Source of the DNA: an uncultured Rikenellaceae bacterium
Lineage (GTDB): Bacteria; Bacteroidota; Bacteroidia; Bacteroidales; Rikenellaceae
Direction: 5' to 3'
Length of the DNA stretch: 64,000 bases
Assembly (NCBI GenBank): GCA_946486375.1
Contig: CAMLTW010000001.1
Location: 310,001-374,000 of the forward strand
Part shown: one piece after another, positions 8,687 to 17,101 of the stretch
How the letters are laid out: each line of letters starts with the position of its first letter
Position numbering within the stretch: position 1 is the stretch's first letter
Position numbers and translations under genes: made by a program
The notes under the pieces: model-generated
Seen by the model: only the letters and a program-made list of their open reading frames with translations
Databases searched by the model: none
Told to the model about the DNA's origin: nothing

Positions 8687-9808
8687 TTATTTTTCTTCCC
8701 GCCCTCGCCGGCCTACGGAACCGAAATAAATGTCCAGCAGTTCTTTCGCGGCCACGAACGAACTGAGCCGGTTGTCCAGCACTTCCTGTTCCACCGTTTT
8801 CAGACGGGCGCATATCTCCGGGTTCTGGTAGAAACTTTCCTGGAGGGCTTCCTGGATGGATTCGTACATCCAGTATTTTGCCTGCCGGTGCCGGTTTCGT
8901 TCGAAATAACCGTTGCTCTTGGTGAATTTCAGGTAATCCTCGATTCCGTTCCAGATTTCTTTCAACCCCGTCTTTTCCGTGGCGGAACAGGTGTACACCC
9001 TCGGTTTCCAGCCCGATTCGGGCATGGGAAAAAGGTTCAAAGCGCTCTTGAAGTGGCTTTTGGCCACGTCGGCCCGCGTGATGTTGTTTCCGTCCGCCTT
9101 GTTGATGGCGATCATGTCGGCCATTTCCATGATGCCCCGTTTGATTCCCTGCAGTTCGTCTCCGGCGCCGGCGATTTGCAGCAGCAGGAAAAAATCGACC
9201 ATCGAATGAACCGCGGTTTCCGATTGTCCCACGCCGACCGTTTCGATGAAAATCACGTCGAAGCCCGCCGCTTCGCACAGAACGGTGGTTTCCCGCGTTT
9301 TCCGGGCCACGCCGCCGAGCGATCCCGCCGAAGGGGAGGGGCGGATGAATACGTCCGGATTGTGCACAAGGGTTTCCATCCGGGTTTTATCCCCCAGGAT
9401 GGAGCCGCCGCTCCGTTCCGAACTGGGGTCGATGGCCAGCACGCTCAGTCGGTGTCCCAGCCCCGTCACCATGTTGCCCACCGCTTCGATGAAGGTGGAT
9501 TTGCCGGCTCCCGGAACGCCTGTGATCCCGATCCGGATCGATTTTCCCGCATGGGGCAGGCAGTGTTCGATGATCTCCTGCGATTGGGCGTAATGTTCCG
9601 GCAGCAGGCTTTCCACCAGCGTGATCGCTCGGCTGAGAATGGTGATATTCCCGGCCAGGATGCCGTTCACGTAATCGCTGGTGGACAGTTCCCGTCGCTT
9701 CACTTTCCTGAAATGAGGATTGACCACGGGCGGCTTCTCGATGCCGCTGTTTACCTTGAGAGCGCTCTGTTCGTGCAGGGTCTTATGATGGTCTTCGTAA
9801 TGTTCCAT
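8687..9808 (-). CDS. meaB: Methylmalonyl-CoA mutase-associated GTPase MeaB
   Basis: A G3E-family GTPase that guards and reloads the B12 cofactor of methylmalonyl-CoA mutase, an enzyme of the succinate-propionate pathway in Bacteroidales. Seen: Walker A GVPGAGKST (residues 97-105), the AIDPSSERSGGSILGDKTRM stretch, FIETVGVGQSE, and the base-recognition motif NKADG. I chose the ATG at 9808 (373 aa); the open frame extends another 33 codons but that part overlaps the hairpin of the upstream gene and is not family-like. The mutase genes are not in the window. Confidence 0.9.
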   Translation of the reverse strand: MEHYEDHHKTLHEQSALKVNSGIEKPPVVNPHFRKVKRRELSTSDYVNGILAGNITILSRAITLVESLLPEHYAQSQEIIEHCLPHAGKSIRIGITGVPGAGKSTFIEAVGNMVTGLGHRLSVLAIDPSSERSGGSILGDKTRMETLVHNPDVFIRPSPSAGSLGGVARKTRETTVLCEAAGFDVIFIETVGVGQSETAVHSMVDFFLLLQIAGAGDELQGIKRGIMEMADMIAINKADGNNITRADVAKSHFKSALNLFPMPESGWKPRVYTCSATEKTGLKEIWNGIEDYLKFTKSNGYFERNRHRQAKYWMYESIQEALQESFYQNPEICARLKTVEQEVLDNRLSSFVAAKELLDIYFGSVGRRGREEK

Positions 9809-9861
9809 TTTTTTCTGAATTCGACCGTCAAAGTTAGCGATTTTGCGGAATAAAGAAGAAG

Positions 9862-9884
9862 GGCGCACCTTCAAAAAGTGCGCC
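9862..9884 (-). terminator. Terminator of EF-G-like gene
   Basis: On the minus strand, GGCGCAC and GTGCGCC (plus-strand 9862-9868 and 9878-9884) pair around a T-rich loop and are followed by CTTCTTCTTTATT. Confidence 0.65.
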
Positions 9885-9940
9885 TTTCCACAAGAGCTGC
9901 CGGACAAAAGCCTGCCTTGCCCGAACCGTCGCCGATGGGG

Positions 9941-12097
9941 CTATTCGTCCTTTTCCGTTTCGGCGTAAGCCTTGAGCAGTTTTTCCTGCACCTCTGCCGG
10001 CACCTGTTCGTAGGAGGCCAGTTTCATCGAATAGGTCGCCCGCCCGTTGGTCAGGGAGCTCAGAGTCGTGGAATAACGGTACATTTCGGCCAGCGGCACC
10101 CGTGCCGTGATGCGTTCGATTCCTTTTTCGCTGGACATTCCTTCGATGATGGCCCGGCGATTCTGCAGGTCGCTCATCACATCCCCCATCCGGTCGGAAG
10201 GCACCAGCACTTCCACGCTGTAAATGGGTTCCATGATCTTCGGTCCCGCTTTGCGGAAGGCTTCCCGGAAGGCGTTCCGGCCCGCCAGCTTGAAGGAAAT
10301 TTCATTGGAGTCCACCGGATGCATCTTCCCGTCGTAAACCACCACGCGGATGTCCCGTGCATAGGAACCCGTCAGGGGACCTTCTTCCATTTTTTCCATG
10401 ATCCCTTTCAGGATGGCCGGCATGAAACGGGCGTCGATGGCTCCTCCGACGATCGAACTGTAATAGACCACTTTTCCGCCCCATTCCAGGTTGATTTCCT
10501 CCTTGTTCTTGATGTTGACGTTGAGTTCCTTCCCGTCGATCTTGTATTTGGTGGGTTCCGGCATGCCTTCGTAGTAAGGTTCGATGACCAGGTGCACTTC
10601 GCCGAACTGGCCCGCGCCTCCCGACTGTTTCTTGTGCCGGTAGTCCGCCCACGCGATTTTCGTGATGGTTTCCCGATAGGGAATCCGCGGGGGCAGGAAT
10701 TCCACTTCCATCTTGTTGTTGGCGGCCAGCTGGTTTTTGAGGATGTTCAGGTGGTGTTCTCCCTGTCCCTGCAGGATGATCTGCTTCAATTCCTTGGAGT
10801 ATTCCACCAGAATGGTGGGGTCTTCGAAGTTGGCGCGGTTCAGCAGTTCGCCCAGTTTTTCGTCTTCGCCCGTTTTGGCGGCTTTCACCGCTACCCGGTA
10901 GCGCGGTTCCGGATACCGGATGGGGGAGATTTCGATATTGGCGTTCGGCGAGGAAAGGGTCTGGTTGGTTTTCGTCCCTTTCAGCTTGACCGTGCAGCCC
11001 ATATCCCCCGCTTCCATTTCCGGTACCTTGATCCGGTTTTTTCCCGCCACGGCGAAAATCTGGGAAATCTTTTCGCGGTTGCCGGTCTTGGAATTCATCA
11101 GTTCCATGCCTTCGGTCACTTTTCCGGAAACCACCCGGAAGTAGCTCACTTCTCCCAGGTGGGGTTCCACGGTGGACTTGAATACGAACAGTACCGTAGG
11201 CCCGTTTGCGTCCGGCGTCACTTCTTCGCCCGTTACCGTGGTGAAATTCGGCGCCTTGAGCGGGCCCGGAGCTACATTGATGATGAATTCCATCAACCGT
11301 TTGGTGCCGATGTCTTTTTTAGCCGACACGCAGAAAACGGGGATCATGTCCCGTTTGGCCAGCCCCGCTTTGATCCCGGCACGCATTTCGTCCTGCGTCA
11401 GGGAGCCTTTCTCGAAATAGAGTTCCATCAGCTGGTCGTCGTTTTCCGCAGCCGCTTCCACCAGCGTGTTGTGAAGCGCCTGCGCCCGTTCCATTTCGGA
11501 TTCGGGGATGGGCAGTTCTTCCCGGATGCCTGTGTCGCCCTTGAATTTGTACATCTTCATCATCAGCACGTCGATGAACGAGTCGAATCCGGGCCCCGGA
11601 TTGACCGGATACTGCACGATCACCGGCTTGACATGGGAGTTGGCTTTCATGGACTCGATCGAGGCTTCCCAGTTGGCCTTTTCCGAGTCCAGGTGGTTCA
11701 CGACGAAAATGATCGGCTTTTCGTGCTTGCGGGCATACCGCGCCTGAATTTCCGTGCCCACTTCGAAACCGTTTTGCGCATTGATGAGCAGGAGCCCTAC
11801 GTCCGCTACCTTGAACGCCGAAAACAGCCCTCCGCAGAAGTCGTCCGATCCCGGGGAATCGAAGATATTGAGCTTGTAACCGTTGAATTCGGTGAACAGG
11901 AGGGTCGAGTAGATCGACCTTTTATATTGGTGCTCGATGTCGGTGTAGTCGGAAAGCGTACTGTCCGTTTCCACGGAGCCCCGCCGTTCGATCACTTTCC
12001 CTTCAAACGCCATGGCTTCGGCCAGCGTGGTCTTTCCCGATCCCGAGCTTCCGAGCAGGACTACGTTTTTGATTTCCTTCGTCTGGTAAGTTTTCAT
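9941..12097 (-). CDS. Elongation factor G paralogue (EF-G2-like) with degenerate G domain
   Basis: A 718-residue protein with the whole EF-G layout: G domain, domain II, III, IV (near KIAWADYRHKK) and V. The P-loop GSSGSGKT (16-23) is intact, but switch II reads DSPGSDDF (80-87) instead of DTPGHVDF, so the catalytic histidine position is Ser84. Switch I has KRSIYS where EF-G has ERGITI, and G4 is NHLD (134-137) instead of NKMD. Bacteroides carry an EF-G paralogue reported to support translocation without GTP hydrolysis and to matter under carbon limitation; this looks like that type, which is an inference. A housekeeping FusA is presumably elsewhere. Confidence 0.85.
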   Translation of the reverse strand: MKTYQTKEIKNVVLLGSSGSGKTTLAEAMAFEGKVIERRGSVETDSTLSDYTDIEHQYKRSIYSTLLFTEFNGYKLNIFDSPGSDDFCGGLFSAFKVADVGLLLINAQNGFEVGTEIQARYARKHEKPIIFVVNHLDSEKANWEASIESMKANSHVKPVIVQYPVNPGPGFDSFIDVLMMKMYKFKGDTGIREELPIPESEMERAQALHNTLVEAAAENDDQLMELYFEKGSLTQDEMRAGIKAGLAKRDMIPVFCVSAKKDIGTKRLMEFIINVAPGPLKAPNFTTVTGEEVTPDANGPTVLFVFKSTVEPHLGEVSYFRVVSGKVTEGMELMNSKTGNREKISQIFAVAGKNRIKVPEMEAGDMGCTVKLKGTKTNQTLSSPNANIEISPIRYPEPRYRVAVKAAKTGEDEKLGELLNRANFEDPTILVEYSKELKQIILQGQGEHHLNILKNQLAANNKMEVEFLPPRIPYRETITKIAWADYRHKKQSGGAGQFGEVHLVIEPYYEGMPEPTKYKIDGKELNVNIKNKEEINLEWGGKVVYYSSIVGGAIDARFMPAILKGIMEKMEEGPLTGSYARDIRVVVYDGKMHPVDSNEISFKLAGRNAFREAFRKAGPKIMEPIYSVEVLVPSDRMGDVMSDLQNRRAIIEGMSSEKGIERITARVPLAEMYRYSTTLSSLTNGRATYSMKLASYEQVPAEVQEKLLKAYAETEKDE

Positions 12098-12150
12098 ATG
12101 TTATTAGTTTAAAATATTTGGTTTGTCCGCCCCCGGCGGTTTTGGTTTGC

Positions 12151-12180
12151 TAAATGTAAAAAAATTAATTTAAAGTTCAA
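12151..12180 (-). promoter_or_regulatory. Promoter of EF-G-like gene
   Basis: On the minus strand TTGA, an 18-base spacer, then TACATTTA (plus-strand 12151-12158), one mismatch from TAnnTTTG. About 50 bases upstream of the ATG. Confidence 0.5.
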
Positions 12181-12327
12181 TACTCCCTCGTATTTTTTGG
12201 TATAGCCCGCTTCCGAAAAGCATTTCCGCTTCCTCGAGAGAAGGACAGACTCCGCTTTCGCTTTCCCGGAATTTCTTCCGTCGTTCGGGTGAAACCGGAG
12301 CGATTCCCGAAAATCCTCTTTTCCGGA

Positions 12328-12358
12328 TTGACATGATGTAAAATAACCGGTACTTTTG
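12328..12358 (+). promoter_or_regulatory. Promoter of nucleotide-sugar dehydrogenase gene
   Basis: TTG (12328-12330, within GGATTGAC) and TACTTTTG (12351-12358), an exact TAnnTTTG, with a 20-base spacer. Start predicted near 12363, giving a leader of about 70 bases. The 338-base gap 12098-12435 therefore holds divergent promoters and nothing else I can support. Confidence 0.6.
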
Positions 12359-12435
12359 CCTCTTTTTCGGAATACCGTAAACAGATTATGGAATATATTA
12401 TATGGTTTATATTCTGTTTTAAAAAGCGATAAGAA

Positions 12436-13713
12436 ATGAAAAATAAAGGTTGTAACCGTTCTCTTTCAGAATGTCGGGAAACGGGAGCAGATGCGGATTC
12501 GGTTTCGGTTGCTCCGACGACCGGTTGCCGCGTGACCGTGACGGGGTTGGGCTATGTAGGCTTGCCTACAGCTGTTTTGCTGGCGCAGGCGGGATACCGG
12601 GTGAAGGGAGTGGATCGGAATCCGGAAGTGTTGGAGCGCATACGGGCCGGACGGGTGCTTCGAAAGGAGGAACGTCTTCCGACCTTGTTGCGGGAAGTGT
12701 TGGAAGACGGTCGGCTGGCGCTTTCCGCGGAACCGATGGAAGCGGACGTTTACCTCATTGCCGTTCCCACCCCTTTGCGCCCGGACGGAAGCGCCGACGT
12801 GTCCTGCGTGTTTGCGGCATTGGATGCCTTGATCCCGTTCTTCAAACCGAACGACCTCCTGCTGCTGGAATCCACGGTTCCCGTCGGAACGACGGAACGG
12901 GCGGCCGGATCGGTTTTCGACCGTCGTCCGGAATTGAAGGGAAAGCTTCGGGTGGCTTATTGTCCCGAGCGGGTGCTTCCCGGACGCATGTACGTGGAGA
13001 TGCGTCGGAACCCGCGCGTGGTAGGCGGGCTGGACGACGCTTCCACCGCCGAGGCCCTCCGTTTTTACGCTTCTTTCGTGACCGGAAGCCTTTCCGGAAC
13101 CACGGCGCAGCATGCGGAATTTTGCAAACTTTTCGAAAATACGGCCCGGCTGATCGAACTTGCCGCAGCGAATCTGCTTTGGCTGCTGTGCGAGAAAGCC
13201 GACTTGAATCCGGATGAAGCGGCGCGGCTGGTCGGCCTGCATCCGCGGGTGCGTTTGCTGCGGCCCGGCTGCGGGGTAGGGGGACACTGCATCCCGGTCG
13301 ATCCGTGCTTCCTCGTGCAGGCGTTTCCGGAAGAAACCGGATTGATCCGGGCGGCCTTGGCGGTGAACGAGCGAAAGACGGAACGATGCATCGAGCTGAT
13401 TCGGAATGCGGTTTCGCAGGAACGGGAAAAGAAAGGCAGAAAACCCGTCGTAGCGTTGATGGGGCTTTCCTATAAACCCGATACGGACGATTTAAGAAAG
13501 AGCGCCGCTCTCCGGATCGCGCAGGAGGCCGGGCGGTGGAAAGAGGCTGAATGCCTGTTTGCCGAGCCCAATCGGGAAGAGGTGCCCGGATTGCCGCTGA
13601 CCGATTATAGGGAAGCGTTTCGGCGGGCGGATATTGCGGTTTTTCTGGTGGCGCACGCAGAATTTTCAGGCCTTCCCCTGCCTGCGGGAAAAAGGGTGCT
13701 GGATTTTCGCTGA
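12436..13713 (+). CDS. wecC: UDP-N-acetylmannosamine/UDP-glucose-type dehydrogenase
   Basis: A 425-residue NAD-dependent nucleotide-sugar dehydrogenase that oxidises a UDP-sugar C6 to the uronic acid for surface polysaccharide. Seen: Rossmann motif GLGYVGLP (37-44), the VPTPL and ESTVPVGTT stretches, the middle helix with FCKLFENT, and catalytic Cys285 in GVGGHCIPVDP, followed by a C-terminal NAD-binding half with SYKPDTDDLRKSA. The VGGHCIPVDP form resembles WecC more than UDP-glucose dehydrogenase (FGGSC), but the exact sugar is not certain. The first ~30 residues are an extension without clear family match. It is followed by the SLBB exporter gene on its own promoter. Confidence 0.8.
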   Translation: MKNKGCNRSLSECRETGADADSVSVAPTTGCRVTVTGLGYVGLPTAVLLAQAGYRVKGVDRNPEVLERIRAGRVLRKEERLPTLLREVLEDGRLALSAEPMEADVYLIAVPTPLRPDGSADVSCVFAALDALIPFFKPNDLLLLESTVPVGTTERAAGSVFDRRPELKGKLRVAYCPERVLPGRMYVEMRRNPRVVGGLDDASTAEALRFYASFVTGSLSGTTAQHAEFCKLFENTARLIELAAANLLWLLCEKADLNPDEAARLVGLHPRVRLLRPGCGVGGHCIPVDPCFLVQAFPEETGLIRAALAVNERKTERCIELIRNAVSQEREKKGRKPVVALMGLSYKPDTDDLRKSAALRIAQEAGRWKEAECLFAEPNREEVPGLPLTDYREAFRRADIAVFLVAHAEFSGLPLPAGKRVLDFR

Positions 13714-13776
13714 ACCGGCGACCGGTGTGCGATCAGTCGTGCCGAGAAGGGGGGAGGATAAGAAACATGAGTGCTT

Positions 13777-13807
13777 TTAATTATTCGAAATATAAGTCGT
13801 ATATTTG
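13777..13807 (+). promoter_or_regulatory. Promoter of SLBB exporter gene
   Basis: TATATTTG (13800-13807) is an exact -7 element; the -33 region is a weak TTAA at 13777-13780 with the right 19-base spacing. The start is near 13812 and the ATG at 13841. Confidence 0.55.
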
Positions 13808-13840
13808 TAGGCTTTGTTTAATCATGTTGATCGGGGTTTC

Positions 13841-16213
13841 ATGCGCGCATATCGTTTACAAAAAGTGAATCTCAGACGGGCTGTTTTCACTGTGGCCTGT
13901 ATTTTGGCATTGTTTTCGGCGGGACGGATTTCCGCCCAGGTCGATCCGGAACTCCTTCGGAAAGCCCGCGCGGCCGGAGCGACCCAGTCTCAAATCGACG
14001 CCATTTTATCGCAACAGGGGCAGGAATACGAAGCGGGAAAAGAATCCGGCAACCGCATTCCGATCGGTGTGCAGGGGGAACCGGAAGCGATTGACCGGCG
14101 GGCAGTGTTGCGGCTCGATTCCCTGACCCGTCATCTGGAAGATTCCGTCCGGCGTTCGATGGTGTTCGGTCGGGAAATTTTCAACAACCGTAACCTGTCT
14201 TTTGCTCCCAATTACAACATGCCCACGCCGAAGAATTACGTGCTGGCGGCGGGCGACGAAGTGGTCATCGAAGTTTGGGGAGCGTCGGAGCTGAATACGA
14301 AACTCAAGATTTCTCCGGAGGGAAGCATCAACGTACCCGGCGTGGGGCCGGTGCTGTTGAGTGGCTACACCATCGAGGAGGCGGAAAACAAGATCAAATC
14401 CCGTTTGGGAAACATCATTTCGGGAATCGGTACCGATTCGCAGGTCAAGGTGTCTTTGGGCGAGATCCGCAGCATCCGGGTGAATGTGGTCGGGGAAGTG
14501 ATGGCCCCCGGAACCTATACCGTTCCTTCGCTGTCCACCCTTTTCAACGCCTTGTATATGGCCGGGGGCGTGACCGACATCGGTTCGCTGCGCGACATCA
14601 AAGTGTATCGCAACAGCCGGGAAATCGCTTCGTTCGATGCGTACGACTACCTGTTCAACGGAAAGTACGAAGCCAACGTCCGGCTGGAGGATAACGACAT
14701 GGTGATCGTTTCCCCGTACGATAGTTATGTGAATATCGCCGGGAAGGTGAAGCGTCCGCGGACGTTCGAGATGAAGAAGGGGGAGCCGCTTTCCAAACTC
14801 ATTGAATATGCCGGCGGTTTCCGGGGAGATGCCTATACGGACAATGTGCTGGTCAGACGGAAAACCGGGCGTCAGTACCAGATCCGGACGGTGGAATCGG
14901 ATGATTTCGGCACTTTTGCCGTAAACGACGGAGACAGCGTGGTGGTGGACAGCATTTACGACCTTTATGCCAATAAGCTGACCATCCGGGGCGCGGTATG
15001 GCGTCCGGGCGAATACGAGTATTCTCCGGAGCTCAACACCCTTTCCGCCCTGATCGAAAAGGCGGAAGGCCTGAAGGGAAATCAGTTCGGATCGCGGGGG
15101 CAACTGACGCGGTTGCAGTCCGACTTTACCGAGGCGGTGATTCCGTTCGATGTGCGGGAAGTGGTCGGCGGAAAGGTGGAAATACCCCTGCAGCCCAACG
15201 ACGAGGTGTATATTCCGACCCTGATGGAAATGCGGGAGGACTATTTCGTTCGGGTGCGGGGAGAAGTGAACCGTCCGGACACGCTGCCATACCGGGACAA
15301 CATGACGGTCGAGGACGTGATTATCCTAAGCGGAGGATTGAAAGAGTCGGCTTCGCTGGCCAAAATCGAGGTGGCCCGACGGATCAAAGACCCCGGTTCG
15401 ACGGAATATTCTCCCAGAACGGCAGAGACCTATGTATTCGATATTACGGAGGATTTACGGATTTCTCCGCAGAGCGCACGCTTCGTCCTGCATCCGTTCG
15501 ATGAGGTTTACGTGCGGCGTTCGCCCGCTTACAGCGAGCAGCAGAACGTGACGGTGGAAGGCGAAGTCCTTTTCGGGGGAATGTATGCCCTGACTACCGC
15601 CGGGGAGCGCCTTTCGGAAGTGATCCGCAAGGCGGGCGGTTTTACCCCGGAAGCTTACGTAAAGGGAGCGAGCCTCGTCCGGAAGATGACGGACGACGAA
15701 AAAGCGAAGGTGGAGGCGAAACTTCGGATGAGCGAACGTTCCCAAGGGAAGGATACCATTACGCTGGAATCGCTGGACATCGCGGATACTTATCCGGTAG
15801 GGATCGACATGGAAAAGGCGATGAAGCATCCGGGAGGGCCGGACGACGTGGTGCTGCGGGACGGCGACCGGATTTTCGTGCCCAAAATAAACAATACGGT
15901 CAAAGTGTCCGGAGCGGTGCTGTATGCGAATACGGTGACTTACGACGGGAAACGGATGAAGGACTACATTTCGCAGGCGGGGGGCTATGCCGACCGGGCG
16001 CGCAAAAGACCGTTCGTGATTTATATGAACGGGAAGGTGGCTTCCACACGGCGGGGATTCTTCTGCAAGCGTTATCCGAAGATCGAGCCGGGATGCGAGG
16101 TGATCGTGCCGATGAAACAGATCAATCCGAACCGGCTGGGACTGGCGGAAATCATGGGGCTGGCTTCGTCGACCACTTCGATAGCGGCCATGATTTCGAC
16201 ATTGGTGAAGTAA
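13841..16213 (+). CDS. SLBB-domain polysaccharide export protein (Wza-like)
   Basis: About 790 residues from the ATG at 13841; the frame opens earlier at a TTG but that lies at the predicted transcription start. A signal peptide ends near ISAQ. A poly-export domain (roughly 115-200: YVLAAGDEVVIEVWG) is followed by several SLBB beta-grasp repeats (RSIRVNVVGEV, SYVNIAGKVKRP, KLTIRGAVWRPGEY, YFVRVRGEVNRPD, VTVEGEVLFGG, VKVSGAVL), six or so in all, which is long for Wza and typical of Bacteroidetes exporters. A C-terminal hydrophobic helix may span the outer membrane. It would form the outer-membrane exit for capsule or exopolysaccharide. No Wzc-type partner is adjacent. Confidence 0.88.
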   Translation: MRAYRLQKVNLRRAVFTVACILALFSAGRISAQVDPELLRKARAAGATQSQIDAILSQQGQEYEAGKESGNRIPIGVQGEPEAIDRRAVLRLDSLTRHLEDSVRRSMVFGREIFNNRNLSFAPNYNMPTPKNYVLAAGDEVVIEVWGASELNTKLKISPEGSINVPGVGPVLLSGYTIEEAENKIKSRLGNIISGIGTDSQVKVSLGEIRSIRVNVVGEVMAPGTYTVPSLSTLFNALYMAGGVTDIGSLRDIKVYRNSREIASFDAYDYLFNGKYEANVRLEDNDMVIVSPYDSYVNIAGKVKRPRTFEMKKGEPLSKLIEYAGGFRGDAYTDNVLVRRKTGRQYQIRTVESDDFGTFAVNDGDSVVVDSIYDLYANKLTIRGAVWRPGEYEYSPELNTLSALIEKAEGLKGNQFGSRGQLTRLQSDFTEAVIPFDVREVVGGKVEIPLQPNDEVYIPTLMEMREDYFVRVRGEVNRPDTLPYRDNMTVEDVIILSGGLKESASLAKIEVARRIKDPGSTEYSPRTAETYVFDITEDLRISPQSARFVLHPFDEVYVRRSPAYSEQQNVTVEGEVLFGGMYALTTAGERLSEVIRKAGGFTPEAYVKGASLVRKMTDDEKAKVEAKLRMSERSQGKDTITLESLDIADTYPVGIDMEKAMKHPGGPDDVVLRDGDRIFVPKINNTVKVSGAVLYANTVTYDGKRMKDYISQAGGYADRARKRPFVIYMNGKVASTRRGFFCKRYPKIEPGCEVIVPMKQINPNRLGLAEIMGLASSTTSIAAMISTLVK

Positions 16214-16321
16214 AGCCGTCGGAAAGGAGCGAAGTATGGAAGGGAGGGGGATGCGCTTCTCCCTTTATTGTCGAACGAAGGGACGGCTCCCGACAGGGCG
16301 TCCCGTTCAGAACGATACGGA

Positions 16322-17050
16322 ATGAAGAAATTGGGATTGTTTTTTACCGGTGTGCTGTTGTTGGCGTCGGTTCGTCCGGCTGCCGCCCAGACTTATGTGA
16401 AACTGAACGGCCTCTACGCCGCGGTCGGGGTATTGAACCCGGCGGTGGAATTCCGCCTCTCCCCGAAATCCACGTTCCAGACGGAACTGGTTTATTCGCC
16501 GTGGAAGTCGGTTACGATCGGCGGGGCGACCGGGCCGATGAAATTCGGGATTTTCCTGAACGAGTACCGGCGGTATTTCAAGGAACGGAACCGGGGCTGG
16601 TATGTGGGAGCCAATGCGGGAATGATGCTGTTCAATATGGCCAAGCTCGTGTTTGAAAGCGGAAAGCTGACGCTGGAACGGAAATCCTCCAAAGGATATG
16701 GTATGATGTTTGGGATTTGCGGAGGATACGAATGGAAGTTCCGGGAGCGGTGGCTGCTGGACGTTTTCTTCGGCTGGTCGTTCATGAGCAGTTTTTACAA
16801 CGGGTATGCGTTGGTGGATGGACTGGTCGACGGAGGACAGACGTACAACAAGGGCCAAATCATCATGACGCCTCACGGACATGAGAATTATAAATATGAA
16901 GACCCATGGAACGGTTCCGCCGAGTGGCTGCCGAACAAGATCGGGGTTTCGATCGGCCTGGTTATTTTCGATCCCGAAAAGCGCCGGAACCGGATTCCGA
17001 AACGACCTGCCTGCGAAGACGCGGGAGCAGTCCGGCTGGTTGGCAAATGA
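16322..17050 (+). CDS. DUF3575-type exported outer-membrane protein
   Basis: A 242-residue exported protein: signal peptide ending at AAAQ, then alternating hydrophobic/polar strands rich in Tyr, Phe and Gly (NPAVEFRLSPKSTFQTELVYSP, GWYVGANAGMM, ICGGYEWKF), which matches DUF3575, a small outer-membrane beta-barrel-like family of Bacteroidetes. The ATG at 16322 is used; 18 upstream codons lack a signal-like sequence. The last ~30 residues are basic and probably not part of the barrel. It lies 108 bases after the SLBB gene and 51 before a PqaA-type hydrolase, so joint transcription is possible. The function is unknown. Confidence 0.7.
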   Translation: MKKLGLFFTGVLLLASVRPAAAQTYVKLNGLYAAVGVLNPAVEFRLSPKSTFQTELVYSPWKSVTIGGATGPMKFGIFLNEYRRYFKERNRGWYVGANAGMMLFNMAKLVFESGKLTLERKSSKGYGMMFGICGGYEWKFRERWLLDVFFGWSFMSSFYNGYALVDGLVDGGQTYNKGQIIMTPHGHENYKYEDPWNGSAEWLPNKIGVSIGLVIFDPEKRRNRIPKRPACEDAGAVRLVGK

Positions 17051-17101
17051 GTGTCGGAAACGATAAGGCAACGGGTTGCGTGGTTTTAAAAGCGATATGA
17101 A

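Noticed and set aside
9878-12112. A 744-codon plus-strand frame over the EF-G-like gene
   Set aside because: Antisense shadow; Phe/His/Arg-rich, no domain, no signal.
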